64,000 bases of DNA from Pseudomonas beijingensis (GCF_030687295.1 NZ_CP117425.1:1053501-1117500); one strand, 5' to 3'. Counted from the first letter of the stretch, positions 43,544-53,173 are shown. Numbers and translations: made by a program. The notes: generated from the letters alone by a model not told the origin.

Positions 43544-43640
43544 AGATCGCAGCCTCGCTTCGCTCGACAGCTCCTACAGAGTTGGGCCGCGTAGGAGCTG
43601 TGTAGGCGCTGTCGAGTGCAACGAGGCTGCGATCTTTTTC
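43544..43640. repeat. Large inverted repeat between prpB and prpC
   Basis: AGATCGCAGCCTCG at 43544 pairs with CGAGGCTGCGATCT ending 43635, with inner arms CTCGACAG(C) and GCTGTCGAG and CCTACA/TGTAGG, followed by TTTTTC. It looks like a fourth palindromic repeat class and could act as an attenuator or RNA-stabilising stem between the first gene and the rest of the operon. Confidence 0.75.
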
Positions 43641-43677
43641 CTCCATTCTCTACAAATCTAAAAACTGGAGACAGCAA

Positions 43678-44805
43678 ATGGCCGAAGCAAAAGTACTCAG
43701 TGGCGCCGGGCTCCGTGGCCAGGTGGCCGGGCAAACCGCATTGTCCACCGTGGGCCAATCGGGCGCCGGCCTGACCTATCGCGGCTACGACGTCCGCGAC
43801 CTGGCGGCAGATGCGCAATTTGAAGAAGTAGCCTACCTGCTGCTGTACGGCGAACTGCCGACCCAGGCACAGCTGGACGCCTACACCGGTAAACTGCGCC
43901 AACTGCGCGACTTGCCCCAAGCCTTGAAAGAAGTGCTGGAGCGCATTCCCGCCGACGCCCACCCGATGGACGTGATGCGCACCGGCTGCTCGTTCCTGGG
44001 CAACCTGGAACCCGAGCAGGATTTCTCCCAGCAACACGACAAGACCGATCGTCTGCTGGCCGCGTTCCCGGCGATCATGTGTTACTGGTATCGCTTCAGC
44101 CACCAAGGCCAGCGCATCGAATGCGTGACCGACGAAGTGTCCATCGGCGGTCACTTCCTGCACCTGTTGCACGGCAAGACGCCGAGCGAGCTGCACGTGA
44201 AGGTGATGAATGTCTCGCTGATCCTTTACGCCGAGCACGAATTCAACGCCTCGACCTTCACTGCCCGGGTCTGCGCCTCCACGCTGTCGGACCTGTTCTC
44301 CTGCATCACCGCCGCCATCGGCTCGTTGCGCGGCCCGTTGCACGGCGGCGCCAACGAAGCGGCGATGGAAATGATCGAGCGCTTCAGCTCACCCCAGGAG
44401 GCCATCGAAGGCACCCTCGGCATGCTGGCGCGCAAGGACAAGATCATGGGCTTCGGTCACGCGATCTATAAGGACAACGACCCGCGTAACGAGGTGATCA
44501 AGGGCTGGTCGAAAAAACTCGCCGACGAAGTGGGCGACACGGTGCTGTTCCCGGTCTCCGAGGCCATCGACAAGACCATGTGGGAGCAAAAGAAACTGTT
44601 CCCCAACGCCGATTTCTACCATGCCTCGGCGTACCACTTCATGGGCATCCCGACCAAGCTGTTCACACCGATCTTCGTCTGCTCGCGCCTGACCGGCTGG
44701 GCCGCCCACGTGTTCGAACAACGCGCCAACAACCGCATCATCCGACCGAGCGCCGAATACACCGGCGTCGAACAGCGCAAGTTCGTGCCAATCGAACAAC
44801 GCTGA
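43678..44805 (+). CDS. prpC: 2-methylcitrate synthase
   Basis: A 375-residue citrate-synthase-family enzyme condensing propionyl-CoA with oxaloacetate. Seen: GAGLTYRGYDVRDLAADAQF, SLRGPLHGGANEAAMEMIER (His of CoA/OAA site), MGFGHAIYKDNDPRNEVIKG (catalytic His) and the Asp in DFYHASAYHFMGIP. Length and gene order identify PrpC rather than GltA. Confidence 0.95.
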   Translation: MAEAKVLSGAGLRGQVAGQTALSTVGQSGAGLTYRGYDVRDLAADAQFEEVAYLLLYGELPTQAQLDAYTGKLRQLRDLPQALKEVLERIPADAHPMDVMRTGCSFLGNLEPEQDFSQQHDKTDRLLAAFPAIMCYWYRFSHQGQRIECVTDEVSIGGHFLHLLHGKTPSELHVKVMNVSLILYAEHEFNASTFTARVCASTLSDLFSCITAAIGSLRGPLHGGANEAAMEMIERFSSPQEAIEGTLGMLARKDKIMGFGHAIYKDNDPRNEVIKGWSKKLADEVGDTVLFPVSEAIDKTMWEQKKLFPNADFYHASAYHFMGIPTKLFTPIFVCSRLTGWAAHVFEQRANNRIIRPSAEYTGVEQRKFVPIEQR

Positions 44806-44848
44806 GCTGGAGGGTTTTAGCCGCCGGAACTGATTACCCCGAAACCCT

Positions 44849-44937
44849 GTGGGAGTGAGCTTGCTCGCGATTGCATACTGACATTCAACATTAATGTCGA
44901 CGGATACACCGCTATCGCGAGCAAGCTCGCTCCCACA
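44849..44937. repeat. REPIN (second REP class)
   Basis: TGTGGGAGTGAGCTTGCTCG and TCGCGAGCAAGCTCGCTCCC face each other between prpC and acnD, inside the operon. REP pairs within operons can stabilise the upstream mRNA or cause polarity. Confidence 0.87.
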
Positions 44938-45001
44938 GTGGCCGGGGGGGCTTTCAGGCCGGCGCCAACCTTCTGAAACCACCGTGACCCGAGTCCTGAC
45001 G

Positions 45002-47593
45002 ATGAACACAGAATTTCGCAAACCGCTACCTGGCACTTCGCTGGATTATTTCGACGTTCGCGGCGCAGTGGAGGCCATCCGCCCCGGCGCCTATGACGGC
45101 CTGCCGTATACCTCTCGCGTGCTGGCGGAAAACCTGGTGCGGCGCTGCGACCCGGCCACGCTGCGCGAGTCGCTGCTGCAACTGATCGAGCGCAAGCGTG
45201 ACCTGGACTTCCCATGGTTCCCGGCGCGCGTGGTGTGCCATGACATCCTCGGCCAAACCGCCCTGGTGGACCTGGCCGGCTTGCGCGATGCCATTGCCTT
45301 GCAGGGCGGTGATCCGTCGCAGGTCAACCCGGTGGTGCCAACCCAATTGATCGTCGACCATTCCCTGGCGGTGGAAAGCGGTGGTTCCGACCCGCAAGCC
45401 TTCGCCAAGAACCGCGCCATCGAAGACCGCCGCAACGAAGACCGCTTTCACTTCATCAACTGGACCAAGAAAGCCTTCAAGAACGTCGACGTGATTCCGC
45501 CGGGCAACGGGATCATGCACCAGATCAACCTGGAAAAAATGTCCCCGGTGATCCAGCAGCGTGACGGCGTGGCGTTCCCCGACACCTGCGTTGGCACCGA
45601 CAGCCACACGCCCCACGTCGATGCCCTGGGCGTGATCGCCATCGGTGTCGGTGGCCTGGAGGCTGAAAGCGTCATGCTCGGTCGCGCCTCGTGGATGCGC
45701 CTGCCGGAAATCGTCGGCGTCGAGCTGACCGGCAAGCTGCAACCGGGCATCACCGCCACGGACATGGTCCTGGCGCTGACCGAGTTCCTGCGCAAGCAAA
45801 AAGTGGTGGGGGCGTGGCTGGAGTTTTTCGGCGAAGGCGCCAGTGCCCTGACCTTGGGCGACCGTGCGACCATCTCCAACATGGCCCCGGAATACGGCGC
45901 CACGGCGGCGATGTTCCATATCGATCAGCAGACGATCGATTACCTGAAGCTCACCGGCCGCGAAGACACCCAGGTGCAGTTGGTGGAAACCTATGCCAAG
46001 CACGTGGGCCTGTGGGCCGATAGCCTCAAAAGCGCGCAGTATGAGCGTGGCCTGACCTTCGACCTGTCCTCGGTGGTGCGCAACATGGCCGGCCCGAGCA
46101 ACCCCCACGCCCGCGTCGCGGTGTCGGATCTGGCCGCCAAAGGCATCTCCGGTCAGTGGGACGATGTGCCCGGGCAAATGCCCGACGGCGCGGTAATCAT
46201 CGCCGCGATCACCAGTTGCACCAACACCAGCAACCCGCGCAACGTGATCGCCGCTGGCTTGCTGGCGCGCAACGCCAACCGCTTGGGTCTGGCCCGCAAG
46301 CCGTGGGTCAAGTCGTCCCTGGCGCCGGGCTCGAAAACCGTGGCGTTGTACCTGGATGAAGCCGGTCTGACGTCCGAACTCGAGAAGCTGGGCTTCGGCG
46401 TGGTGGCGTTCGCCTGCACCACCTGCAACGGCATGTCCGGCGCGCTGGACCCGGTGATACAGCAGGAAATCATCGACCGCGACCTGTACGCCACGGCCGT
46501 GTTGTCGGGCAATCGCAACTTCGACGGGCGTATCCATCCGTACGCCAAGCAGGCGTTCCTTGCCTCGCCGCCATTGGTGGTCGCTTATGCCATCGCCGGG
46601 ACCATCCGCTTCGACATCGAGAAAGATGTGCTGGGCGTGGTGGACGGCCGCGAGATTCGCCTCAAGGACATCTGGCCAAGCGACGAAGAAATCGACGCGG
46701 TGGTCAAGGCTTCGGTGAAACCGGAGCAGTTCCGCCAGGTGTACATTCCGATGTTCGCCATCCAGGAAGACACCGGGCCGAAAGTGACGCCGCTGTACGA
46801 CTGGCGCCCACAAAGCACCTACATCCGTCGTCCGCCGTATTGGGAAGGCGCGCTGGCCGGTGCGCGGCCGCTCAAGGGGATGCGCCCGCTGGCGGTGCTG
46901 CCGGACAACATCACCACCGACCACTTGTCGCCGTCCAACGCCATCATGCTGGACAGCGCCGCGGGTGAATACCTGGCGAAAATGGGCCTGCCGGAAGAGG
47001 ACTTCAACTCCTACGCGACCCACCGCGGCGACCACCTGACCGCGCAACGCGCCACGTTCGCCAACCCGAAACTGTTCAATGAAATGGTCCAGGAAAACGG
47101 CAAGGTCAAGCAGGGTTCCCTGGCCCGGGTCGAGCCGGAAGGCCAGGTCATGCGCATGTGGGAAGCCATCGAAACCTACATGGAGCGCAAGCAGCCGCTG
47201 ATCATCATTGCCGGCGCCGACTACGGCCAGGGTTCGTCCCGGGACTGGGCGGCCAAGGGCGTGCGCCTGGCCGGGGTCGAGGCGATCGCCGCCGAAGGTT
47301 TCGAACGCATCCACCGCACCAACCTAGTGGGCATGGGCGTGTTGCCGCTGGAGTTCAAGCCCGGGACTGATCGCAAGACCCTGGGCATCGACGGGAGCGA
47401 GATTTACGACGTGATCGGCGAACGCACCCCGCGGGCGACGCTGACCCTGGTCATCACTCGCAAGAATGGCGAGCGCGTCGAAGTGCCGGTGACCTGCCGT
47501 CTCGATACCGCCGAAGAAGTGTCGATCTACGAAGCCGGGGGCGTGCTGCAACGCTTTGCCCAGGACTTCCTCGAATCGGCGGTGGCCGTTTAA
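45002..47593 (+). CDS. acnD: Fe/S-dependent 2-methylisocitrate dehydratase
   Basis: An 863-residue aconitase-family protein. Cluster cysteines: one in AITSCTNTSNPRNV and two in FACTTCNGMSGALDP; the CTTCNGMSG form is that of AcnD rather than AcnA. The swivelling domain follows (ADYGQGSSRDWAAKGVRLAG). With PrpF it dehydrates 2-methylcitrate to 2-methylaconitate, replacing PrpD. The ATG at 45002 begins the family N-terminus; a frame from 44894 runs through the REPIN and is not native. Confidence 0.95.
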   Translation: MNTEFRKPLPGTSLDYFDVRGAVEAIRPGAYDGLPYTSRVLAENLVRRCDPATLRESLLQLIERKRDLDFPWFPARVVCHDILGQTALVDLAGLRDAIALQGGDPSQVNPVVPTQLIVDHSLAVESGGSDPQAFAKNRAIEDRRNEDRFHFINWTKKAFKNVDVIPPGNGIMHQINLEKMSPVIQQRDGVAFPDTCVGTDSHTPHVDALGVIAIGVGGLEAESVMLGRASWMRLPEIVGVELTGKLQPGITATDMVLALTEFLRKQKVVGAWLEFFGEGASALTLGDRATISNMAPEYGATAAMFHIDQQTIDYLKLTGREDTQVQLVETYAKHVGLWADSLKSAQYERGLTFDLSSVVRNMAGPSNPHARVAVSDLAAKGISGQWDDVPGQMPDGAVIIAAITSCTNTSNPRNVIAAGLLARNANRLGLARKPWVKSSLAPGSKTVALYLDEAGLTSELEKLGFGVVAFACTTCNGMSGALDPVIQQEIIDRDLYATAVLSGNRNFDGRIHPYAKQAFLASPPLVVAYAIAGTIRFDIEKDVLGVVDGREIRLKDIWPSDEEIDAVVKASVKPEQFRQVYIPMFAIQEDTGPKVTPLYDWRPQSTYIRRPPYWEGALAGARPLKGMRPLAVLPDNITTDHLSPSNAIMLDSAAGEYLAKMGLPEEDFNSYATHRGDHLTAQRATFANPKLFNEMVQENGKVKQGSLARVEPEGQVMRMWEAIETYMERKQPLIIIAGADYGQGSSRDWAAKGVRLAGVEAIAAEGFERIHRTNLVGMGVLPLEFKPGTDRKTLGIDGSEIYDVIGERTPRATLTLVITRKNGERVEVPVTCRLDTAEEVSIYEAGGVLQRFAQDFLESAVAV

Positions 47594-47646
47594 ATCGCTT
47601 GGGTGGTCCGTTCTCTGGCCGCCCGTTTTTTCAGGAGTTGGAGCAC

Positions 47647-48840
47647 ATGGCTCACTCGCCTCAAATCAAGATCCCCGCGACCTACATGCGTGGCGGCACC
47701 AGCAAAGGCGTGTTCTTCAGCCTGCAAGACCTCCCCGAAGCGGCCCGTGTTCCCGGGCCGGCCCGGGATGCCCTGTTGCTGCGGGTGATCGGCAGCCCCG
47801 ACCCGTACGAGAAGCAGATCGATGGCATGGGCGGCGCCACGTCCAGCACCAGCAAGACCGTGATCCTGTCCAAGAGCACCCGGGCCGATCACGATGTCGA
47901 TTACCTGTTCGGCCAGGTGTCCATCGACAAGCCGTTTGTGGACTGGAGCGGCAACTGCGGCAACCTGTCGGCGGCGGTGGGATCGTTTGCCATCAGCAGC
48001 GGCTTGGTGGAAGCCAGTCGTATTCCGCAGAACGGTGTGGCCGTGGTGCGGATCTGGCAGGCCAACATCGGCAAGACCATCATCGCCCATGTGCCGATCA
48101 CCGAGGGCGCGGTGCAGGAAACCGGTGACTTCGAACTCGACGGCGTGACTTTTCCAGCGGCCGAAGTGCAATTGGAATTCATGGACCCGGCGGCCGAGGA
48201 GGAGGGCGGTGGCGGCTCGATGTTTCCAACCGGCAACCTGGTGGACGACTTGGAAGTGCCCGGTGTTGGCACGCTCAAGGCGACGCTGATCAACGCGGGG
48301 ATCCCGACGATTTTCATCAATGCTCGCGATGTCGGCTACACCGGCACCGAATTGCAGGGCGCGATCAATGGCGATCCCAAGGCGTTGGCGATGTTCGAAA
48401 GCATTCGCGCCCACGGTGCCTTGCGCATGGGCTTGATCAAGCACCTGGACGAAGCCGCCCAGCGCCAGCACACGCCGAAAGTGGCGTTTGTCGCACCACC
48501 GGCGGATTACCTTTCCTCCAGCGGTAAAGCCGTGGCGGCGGGTGATGTCGACTTGCTGGTGCGGGCGTTGTCCATGGGCAAGCTGCACCACGCCATGATG
48601 GGGACCGCAGCGGTGGCCATCGGCACGGCCGCGGCGATTTCCGGCACCTTGGTGAACCTCGCGGCTGGCGGCATCGAGCGCAACGCCGTACGTTTCGGCC
48701 ACCCGTCCGGCACCCTGCGCGTCGGCGCCGAGGCCAGTGTGGTCAACGGCGAATGGACCGTAAAAAAAGCCATCATGAGCCGCAGTGCGCGGGTGTTGAT
48801 GGAAGGGTTCGTGCGGGTGCCGGGGGATGTCTTGAATTGA
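47647..48840 (+). CDS. prpF: 2-methylaconitate cis-trans isomerase
   Basis: A 397-residue enzyme of the DapF-like fold isomerising the trans-2-methylaconitate made by AcnD so that aconitase can hydrate it. IPATYMRGGTSKGVFFSLQD is the signature start (catalytic Lys nearby), and WSGNCGNLSAAVGSFAI the central motif with Cys. The ATG at 47647 follows AGGAGTTGGAGCAC. No prpD follows; REPINs and a convergent metal-transport operon come next. Confidence 0.95.
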   Translation: MAHSPQIKIPATYMRGGTSKGVFFSLQDLPEAARVPGPARDALLLRVIGSPDPYEKQIDGMGGATSSTSKTVILSKSTRADHDVDYLFGQVSIDKPFVDWSGNCGNLSAAVGSFAISSGLVEASRIPQNGVAVVRIWQANIGKTIIAHVPITEGAVQETGDFELDGVTFPAAEVQLEFMDPAAEEEGGGGSMFPTGNLVDDLEVPGVGTLKATLINAGIPTIFINARDVGYTGTELQGAINGDPKALAMFESIRAHGALRMGLIKHLDEAAQRQHTPKVAFVAPPADYLSSSGKAVAAGDVDLLVRALSMGKLHHAMMGTAAVAIGTAAAISGTLVNLAAGGIERNAVRFGHPSGTLRVGAEASVVNGEWTVKKAIMSRSARVLMEGFVRVPGDVLN

Positions 48841-48849
48841 CATAAAACC

Positions 48850-49071
48850 TGTGGGAGCGGGCTTGCTCGCGAAAGCGGTCAGACATTCCACATTGATGCA
48901 AGCTGATCCACCGCAATCGCGAGTAAGTTCGGCTCCCACAAATCTGTGATGGATTTGAATTCTGGGTCCGCTGCAATCCCCTGTGGGAGCGAGCTTGCTC
49001 GCGATGAGGCCGGTACAGTCAGCATTGATGTTGCCTGACACACCGCTTTCGCGAGCAAGCCCGCTCCCACA
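48850..49071. repeat. Two REPINs (second REP class)
   Basis: One pair spans about 48850-48940 (the right half, TCGCGAGTAAGTTCGGCTCC, is diverged) and a second about 48982-49071 with TGTGGGAGCGAGCTTGCTCG and TCGCGAGCAAGCCCGCTCCC. They fill the space between the convergent prpF and metal-transport operons. Confidence 0.86.
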
Positions 49072-49090
49072 GTGGATCGCATTCCTGCCG

Positions 49091-49984
49091 TCAGCCCCCG
49101 GTCAGTGCCGCGACGACCAGTCCCACATTATTTTCCAGCTCTACCACGGGGTCAGCGGCGTCGGTGCTCAGCACCAGTAGCCGGCTGCCGCCCTCGTTGA
49201 TGGCCGCCTTCACCGCATCCGAAGGTTGCCGATGGTGCAGCACCAGCGCCACGTCGTTATCTTTCAAGGTGGCGGTCAATTGCTTGAGGGCTTCGGCTGT
49301 CCAGTCGGCGTCCGGGCGGGCATCGGTGCTGATGCTGTCCAGGTTGAGCCCGCTGATCAGGTAGCCGAAATGCTCACTCAGGCTGACCACGCTCAGGTTA
49401 TCGGCGCTGGCGAGGCGCTTTTCGCTGTCGGCGCTGAGTTTGAGCAAACGTTGCTTGAGGGCCGCGAGGTTGGCATCGATTTTCGCTTTGTCCGCCGGGG
49501 CCAGGCGCACCAGGTCGGCGGCGATCACGTCGGCCATGCGCCCCAGGTTATGGCTGGCCATCCATGGCTGGCTTGCCAGGCCGTCGGCCATGCCCGGTTG
49601 TACGGCGATGCCGGGCAGGGCGCCGTCCACCGGGCGCGCGGCATCGACTTCGACGATGCGGATATTGCTGCGGCGGGCCATGGGGTACAGCGGATCGTCC
49701 GGCCACAGCGAACGCAGGCCGATCACCCCGTCGGCAGTGCTGGCCAGTTTGCTCAAGGCCGGCGCGCCACGGCCGCTGAAGTAGGCACTCTGGCGGCTGC
49801 CGGGCAGGTTGGCGGGCGCGGCCCGTTCCAGGCTGACCTCGGTGCCCTTGAGCAAAGCCTCGCTCAATCCATAGGTGACCGGCAGCGCTGCCAGCAAACG
49901 AACCTTTTCGCTGGCGAATGACGAGGTGACGGCCACGCCACATAACGCGACGGCCAGGGTCAGTTGTCGCAATGAAAAAACCAT
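49091..49984 (-). CDS. Divergent ZnuA-type metal-binding protein
   Basis: A 297-residue exported protein (signal LRQLTLAVALCGVAVTSSFA) with the layout of cluster A-I binding proteins but few canonical ligands: PH-type motifs are replaced by SAYFSGRGAPALSKL, while WMASHNLGRMADVIAADLVR and SLSEHFGYLISGLNLD keep one His each. It is the last gene of the metal operon, directly after the permease. It may be a chaperone or a second binding protein for a different metal form; inference from position. Confidence 0.75.
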   Translation of the reverse strand: MVFSLRQLTLAVALCGVAVTSSFASEKVRLLAALPVTYGLSEALLKGTEVSLERAAPANLPGSRQSAYFSGRGAPALSKLASTADGVIGLRSLWPDDPLYPMARRSNIRIVEVDAARPVDGALPGIAVQPGMADGLASQPWMASHNLGRMADVIAADLVRLAPADKAKIDANLAALKQRLLKLSADSEKRLASADNLSVVSLSEHFGYLISGLNLDSISTDARPDADWTAEALKQLTATLKDNDVALVLHHRQPSDAVKAAINEGGSRLLVLSTDAADPVVELENNVGLVVAALTGG

Positions 49985-50884
49985 TTATCCCAGATTCCCT
50001 TTGAGGCTGGGGACGACACCGCGGGCGATGGCGCTCAGGGCGAAAGCGATGCCGGCCACCAGGATGATCGCGGCGCCGGACGGGATCGGCAGGTCGAACA
50101 CAATCGGCGCGAGGATCCCGCACAAGGTGCTGACGGTGGCGATCAGCACCGAACACCAGAAAAAGCCTTTCAATGATTGGCTGAGCAAGCGCGCCGCCGC
50201 CGCTGGAATCACCAGCAACGCACCCACCAGAATGGCACCGATGACTTTCACCGCCGCCACGGTGATCAGCGTCACCAGCACCACGAACAGGTAATCCAGG
50301 GTCTTGACCGCCACCCCGCGCACCGCCGCCAGTTGCGGGTTGAAGCTGGCGAGCATGATGCGGTTGTACAACGGCAAGGCCAGGGCCATCACCAATGAAC
50401 CGACCACCGCCAGCACGACCAGGTCGTTGCCATTGACCGTCAGCACCGAGCCGAACAGTACGTTTTCCAGGATGTGCACGTTGATCTTGCCCGCCAGGAT
50501 CAACAGCAGGCTGGCGCCCAGGGCCAGCGACACCGAGAGGAAGACGCCGATCAGCGTGTCCGGCGCCAGGCCGGTGCGGTTGCGCAGGTAATTGAGCAGG
50601 ATGCCGAACAGCAGGCAGTAGCCGAACAGGCTGCCGTAGGGGCCAGTGTAGGGTTCGCCGAGGAGGATGCCGATGGCCACGCCGGTCAGCGCCGCATGGC
50701 CCACCGCCTCGGAGAAAAACGCGAAGCGCTTGACCACCACCAGCGTGCCGAGGCCGCCCAGCACGGGGCCGATCAACAACCCGGCCAGCAATGCATTGAC
50801 TACGAACCCATAGGCCAGCGCCTCAGGCAGGTAACCGGCCGAGGCCCAGCCCTGGACCATCAAACGAAAGGCTTCATAACTCAT
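49985..50884 (-). CDS. Metal ABC transporter permease (ZnuB/MntB family)
   Basis: A 299-residue inner-membrane protein with eight or nine helices; ALLAGLLIGPVLGGLGTLVV, FAFFSEAVGHAALTGVAIG and VKVIGAILVGALLVIPAAAA are the family signature (ABC-3 permease). It forms the channel for zinc or manganese with the ATPase at 50884. Start and stop codons abut both neighbours. Confidence 0.92.
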   Translation of the reverse strand: MSYEAFRLMVQGWASAGYLPEALAYGFVVNALLAGLLIGPVLGGLGTLVVVKRFAFFSEAVGHAALTGVAIGILLGEPYTGPYGSLFGYCLLFGILLNYLRNRTGLAPDTLIGVFLSVSLALGASLLLILAGKINVHILENVLFGSVLTVNGNDLVVLAVVGSLVMALALPLYNRIMLASFNPQLAAVRGVAVKTLDYLFVVLVTLITVAAVKVIGAILVGALLVIPAAAARLLSQSLKGFFWCSVLIATVSTLCGILAPIVFDLPIPSGAAIILVAGIAFALSAIARGVVPSLKGNLG

Positions 50885-51636
50885 CAGGTCGCGCTCCCGT
50901 TCGTGCGTGGATGGGTGGAAAACAGCGTCAGCAGCCGGTCCGGGGTCAGGGTCTGGCGTGGCGGGCCGTCGAACAGCACGCGACGATTCAGGCCGGTGAC
51001 ACGGTCGGCCAGACGCCCGACGGCTTCCAGATCATGTTCGATCCACAGCACGGTGATCCCGGCTTGGCGCCAGTCCTGCAGCAAGCGTTCGAACACCTGG
51101 ATGCCGGCCTCGTCCAGCGCCGACATCGGTTCATCCAGCACCAGCAACTGCGGCGAGGGAATCAACCCCTGGGCCAGCAACACCCGCTGGCGCTCGCCGC
51201 CGGACAGCGCGCCCATGCGCCGCTTGCGCTTGTCCTGCATGCCGACCCGCTCCAGAGCCTGGCCAATGGCGCCGGCGTAATGTTTGCTCAAGCCGAGAAA
51301 GGCCGGCCGGCGCTGACACATCGCTGCCATGAAGTCATCCACGGTCATGGGTAGGCCCCGGTCGAATTCCAGCGCCTGGGGCACGTAGCCGATCACACCA
51401 GGTTCGCCCGGCCATTGCAGGCTCAAGCGGCCCTGGTGCGGCATCTGTCCCAGCAAGGTCTTGATCAGCGAACTCTTGCCGCCGCCATTGGGGCCGACCA
51501 AGGCATGGATGCTGCCGGGCTCCACCTGAAAGGCCACGTTGTCGAGAATGGGGGTGCGGCCCAGGTTCAGGCTGACCTCGGCGAACTCGATCCGGGGGCC
51601 GACGCGTGGCAGGGTGAGGGGTTCCTGGACGGTCAT
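50884..51636 (-). CDS. Metal ABC transporter ATP-binding protein
   Basis: A 250-residue ATPase: Walker A GPNGGGKSSLIKTLL, signature LSGGERQRVLLAQGLI, Walker B LLVLDEPMSALDE and the switch His in WIEHDLEAVG. It drives the ZnuB-type permease encoded next. Its start overlaps the binding-protein gene by 4 bases. Confidence 0.92.
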   Translation of the reverse strand: MTVQEPLTLPRVGPRIEFAEVSLNLGRTPILDNVAFQVEPGSIHALVGPNGGGKSSLIKTLLGQMPHQGRLSLQWPGEPGVIGYVPQALEFDRGLPMTVDDFMAAMCQRRPAFLGLSKHYAGAIGQALERVGMQDKRKRRMGALSGGERQRVLLAQGLIPSPQLLVLDEPMSALDEAGIQVFERLLQDWRQAGITVLWIEHDLEAVGRLADRVTGLNRRVLFDGPPRQTLTPDRLLTLFSTHPRTNGSAT

Positions 51637-52568
51637 GCGCCGGACTCCTGGATTGCCCGGACCACGGTATCGAGGTTGCCGGCCATTTCCTTTTCGTACT
51701 TCTCAGCGCTGTAGTCGCCGTAGGAAATGTGCGAGAGCGGGTACAGCTTCACCCCCGACTCACGCTGGATGGTGTCGACGTAGGTGGACGGGAAATCCAT
51801 CTCCGAGAAGATCACCTTCACGTCCAGCTCCCGCAGTTGGTCGATGGTTTTCTTCAATTGGCTGGGGCTCGGTTCGATGCCATGGGCCGGCTCGACCACG
51901 GCGGTCACTTCCAGGCCGAACTCACGCAGCAGGTAGTCGTAGGCGGCGTGCACCGTGGCGACCCGCAATTGCGCATTGGGGGCTTGGGTCAGCTTCGCCA
52001 GGGCAGCGGCGCGCATCTGCCGCAGGCGCTTGCCATAGGCACGGGCGTTCTGGGTGTAGGCCTTGGCATTGTCCGGGTCGAGCTTGCCCAACTCCCGCGC
52101 GATGTTATTGACCTGGGCGATGGAGGCGCTGATGGACAGGAAGGTGTGCGGGTTCACGACCTTGCCCGCGCCTCGGGCCGCCGTGCCGGTGGCGGCCAGC
52201 AGGGGCACGTTTTCGTTGGCCTCGATCACCTTCACGTTCGGGGTTTCGCTGGCGGCGATCATACGGTCGGCGAAGTCGTCATGGCCCACGCCGTTGAGCA
52301 CGATCACGTCGAGGTCGCCGATACGCTTGATGTCTTCGGCCCGTGGTTCATAGGCGTGGGGATTGAAACCGGCCGGGATCAGCGGCACGACTTCGGCCTT
52401 GTCGCCGACGATGTTGGCCACGTAGCTGTAATACGGGTGCAAGGTGATGCCAATGCGCAGGCGCTTGGCTGTTTCGGCGTTCACCGGCGAGGTGAACAGG
52501 CAGGCCAGCAGGCCGATCAACAGCAGGCGCAGCAAGGGTCGGCGTTGGGATGCAATAGGCATGGGCAA
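51633..52568 (-). CDS. Metal ABC transporter substrate-binding protein (ZnuA/PsaA family)
   Basis: A 311-residue exported protein with signal RRPLLRLLLIGLLACLFTSP. Ligand candidates follow the family: His in FNPHAYEPRAEDIKRIG, His in VVNPHTFLSISASIAQVN, His in RVATVHAAYDYLLREFGLEV and the terminal Glu/Asp region (IFSEMDFPSTYVDTIQRESG). There is no His-rich loop as in enteric ZnuA. Zinc or manganese is the likely metal. Thirty bases separate it from the DUF6162 gene upstream. Confidence 0.9.
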   Translation of the reverse strand: MPMPIASQRRPLLRLLLIGLLACLFTSPVNAETAKRLRIGITLHPYYSYVANIVGDKAEVVPLIPAGFNPHAYEPRAEDIKRIGDLDVIVLNGVGHDDFADRMIAASETPNVKVIEANENVPLLAATGTAARGAGKVVNPHTFLSISASIAQVNNIARELGKLDPDNAKAYTQNARAYGKRLRQMRAAALAKLTQAPNAQLRVATVHAAYDYLLREFGLEVTAVVEPAHGIEPSPSQLKKTIDQLRELDVKVIFSEMDFPSTYVDTIQRESGVKLYPLSHISYGDYSAEKYEKEMAGNLDTVVRAIQESGA

Positions 52569-52597
52569 ACGGTCTTCTCTCGAATGAGGGCGTGGGG

Positions 52598-53173
52598 TCA
52601 GTGCCGGTGCTGGCGGGTTACGCCGGCATCGAATTGCGCGACGATCCGTTGCCAGCCGGCGGCGGACAACGCCGCGTCGTCCAGCGCGGTGGGCGTCGCG
52701 AGGCCAGTGCCGCGGTTGAGCCAGATGTCCGGGGCAGCGTCGGACGTTTCGCCGATGCGCATCAGAAACGAACCGGCCACGGACGGATTGGCACTGGCGC
52801 CGACGTAGGCCTGGTCCTGCAGTTGTTGCCAGGCGTGGCCACCGCGGCTGATGGAACTGGCGTCCTGGGCGAACGGCGCAAAGCCTTCTTCGGCCAGGGT
52901 TTGCGGGGCGGGCAGGGTGTGTTGGTCTTCGCGCAGCAAACGGATTTCATCCAGGGTCACCCGCAGGTCGGCATAGATGCCTTGCTCGGTGGCGCTGAGG
53001 TCGCGGCGGGCGTCGAGTTGGTTTGAGGCCACGTGAGGGGTGTCTTCGGTTTTGCCATGCCAGGCCACCACAGACCCGGCCACCAGCACGATGACCAGGC
53101 ACAACAGCAGCACGTACAGGGTTTCATGGCCCGCGCCGGCGGGGCGGATGATTTGAGTCGTGGCGTTGCTCAT
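52598..53173 (-). CDS. DUF6162 single-pass membrane protein
   Basis: A 191-residue protein with one N-terminal membrane helix (LYVLLLCLVIVLVAGSVVAW) and a periplasmic domain ending in the His-rich GVTRQHRH. I recall this as DUF6162, found in Pseudomonas metal-uptake operons; function unknown. His residues near the C-terminus could hand metal to the binding protein encoded next. Coupled to the upstream gene by a 4-base overlap. Confidence 0.7.
   Translation of the reverse strand: MSNATTQIIRPAGAGHETLYVLLLCLVIVLVAGSVVAWHGKTEDTPHVASNQLDARRDLSATEQGIYADLRVTLDEIRLLREDQHTLPAPQTLAEEGFAPFAQDASSISRGGHAWQQLQDQAYVGASANPSVAGSFLMRIGETSDAAPDIWLNRGTGLATPTALDDAALSAAGWQRIVAQFDAGVTRQHRH

Noticed and set aside
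44894..45001. N-terminal extension of AcnD
   Set aside because: The extended frame is translated REPIN sequence; family similarity starts at 45002.
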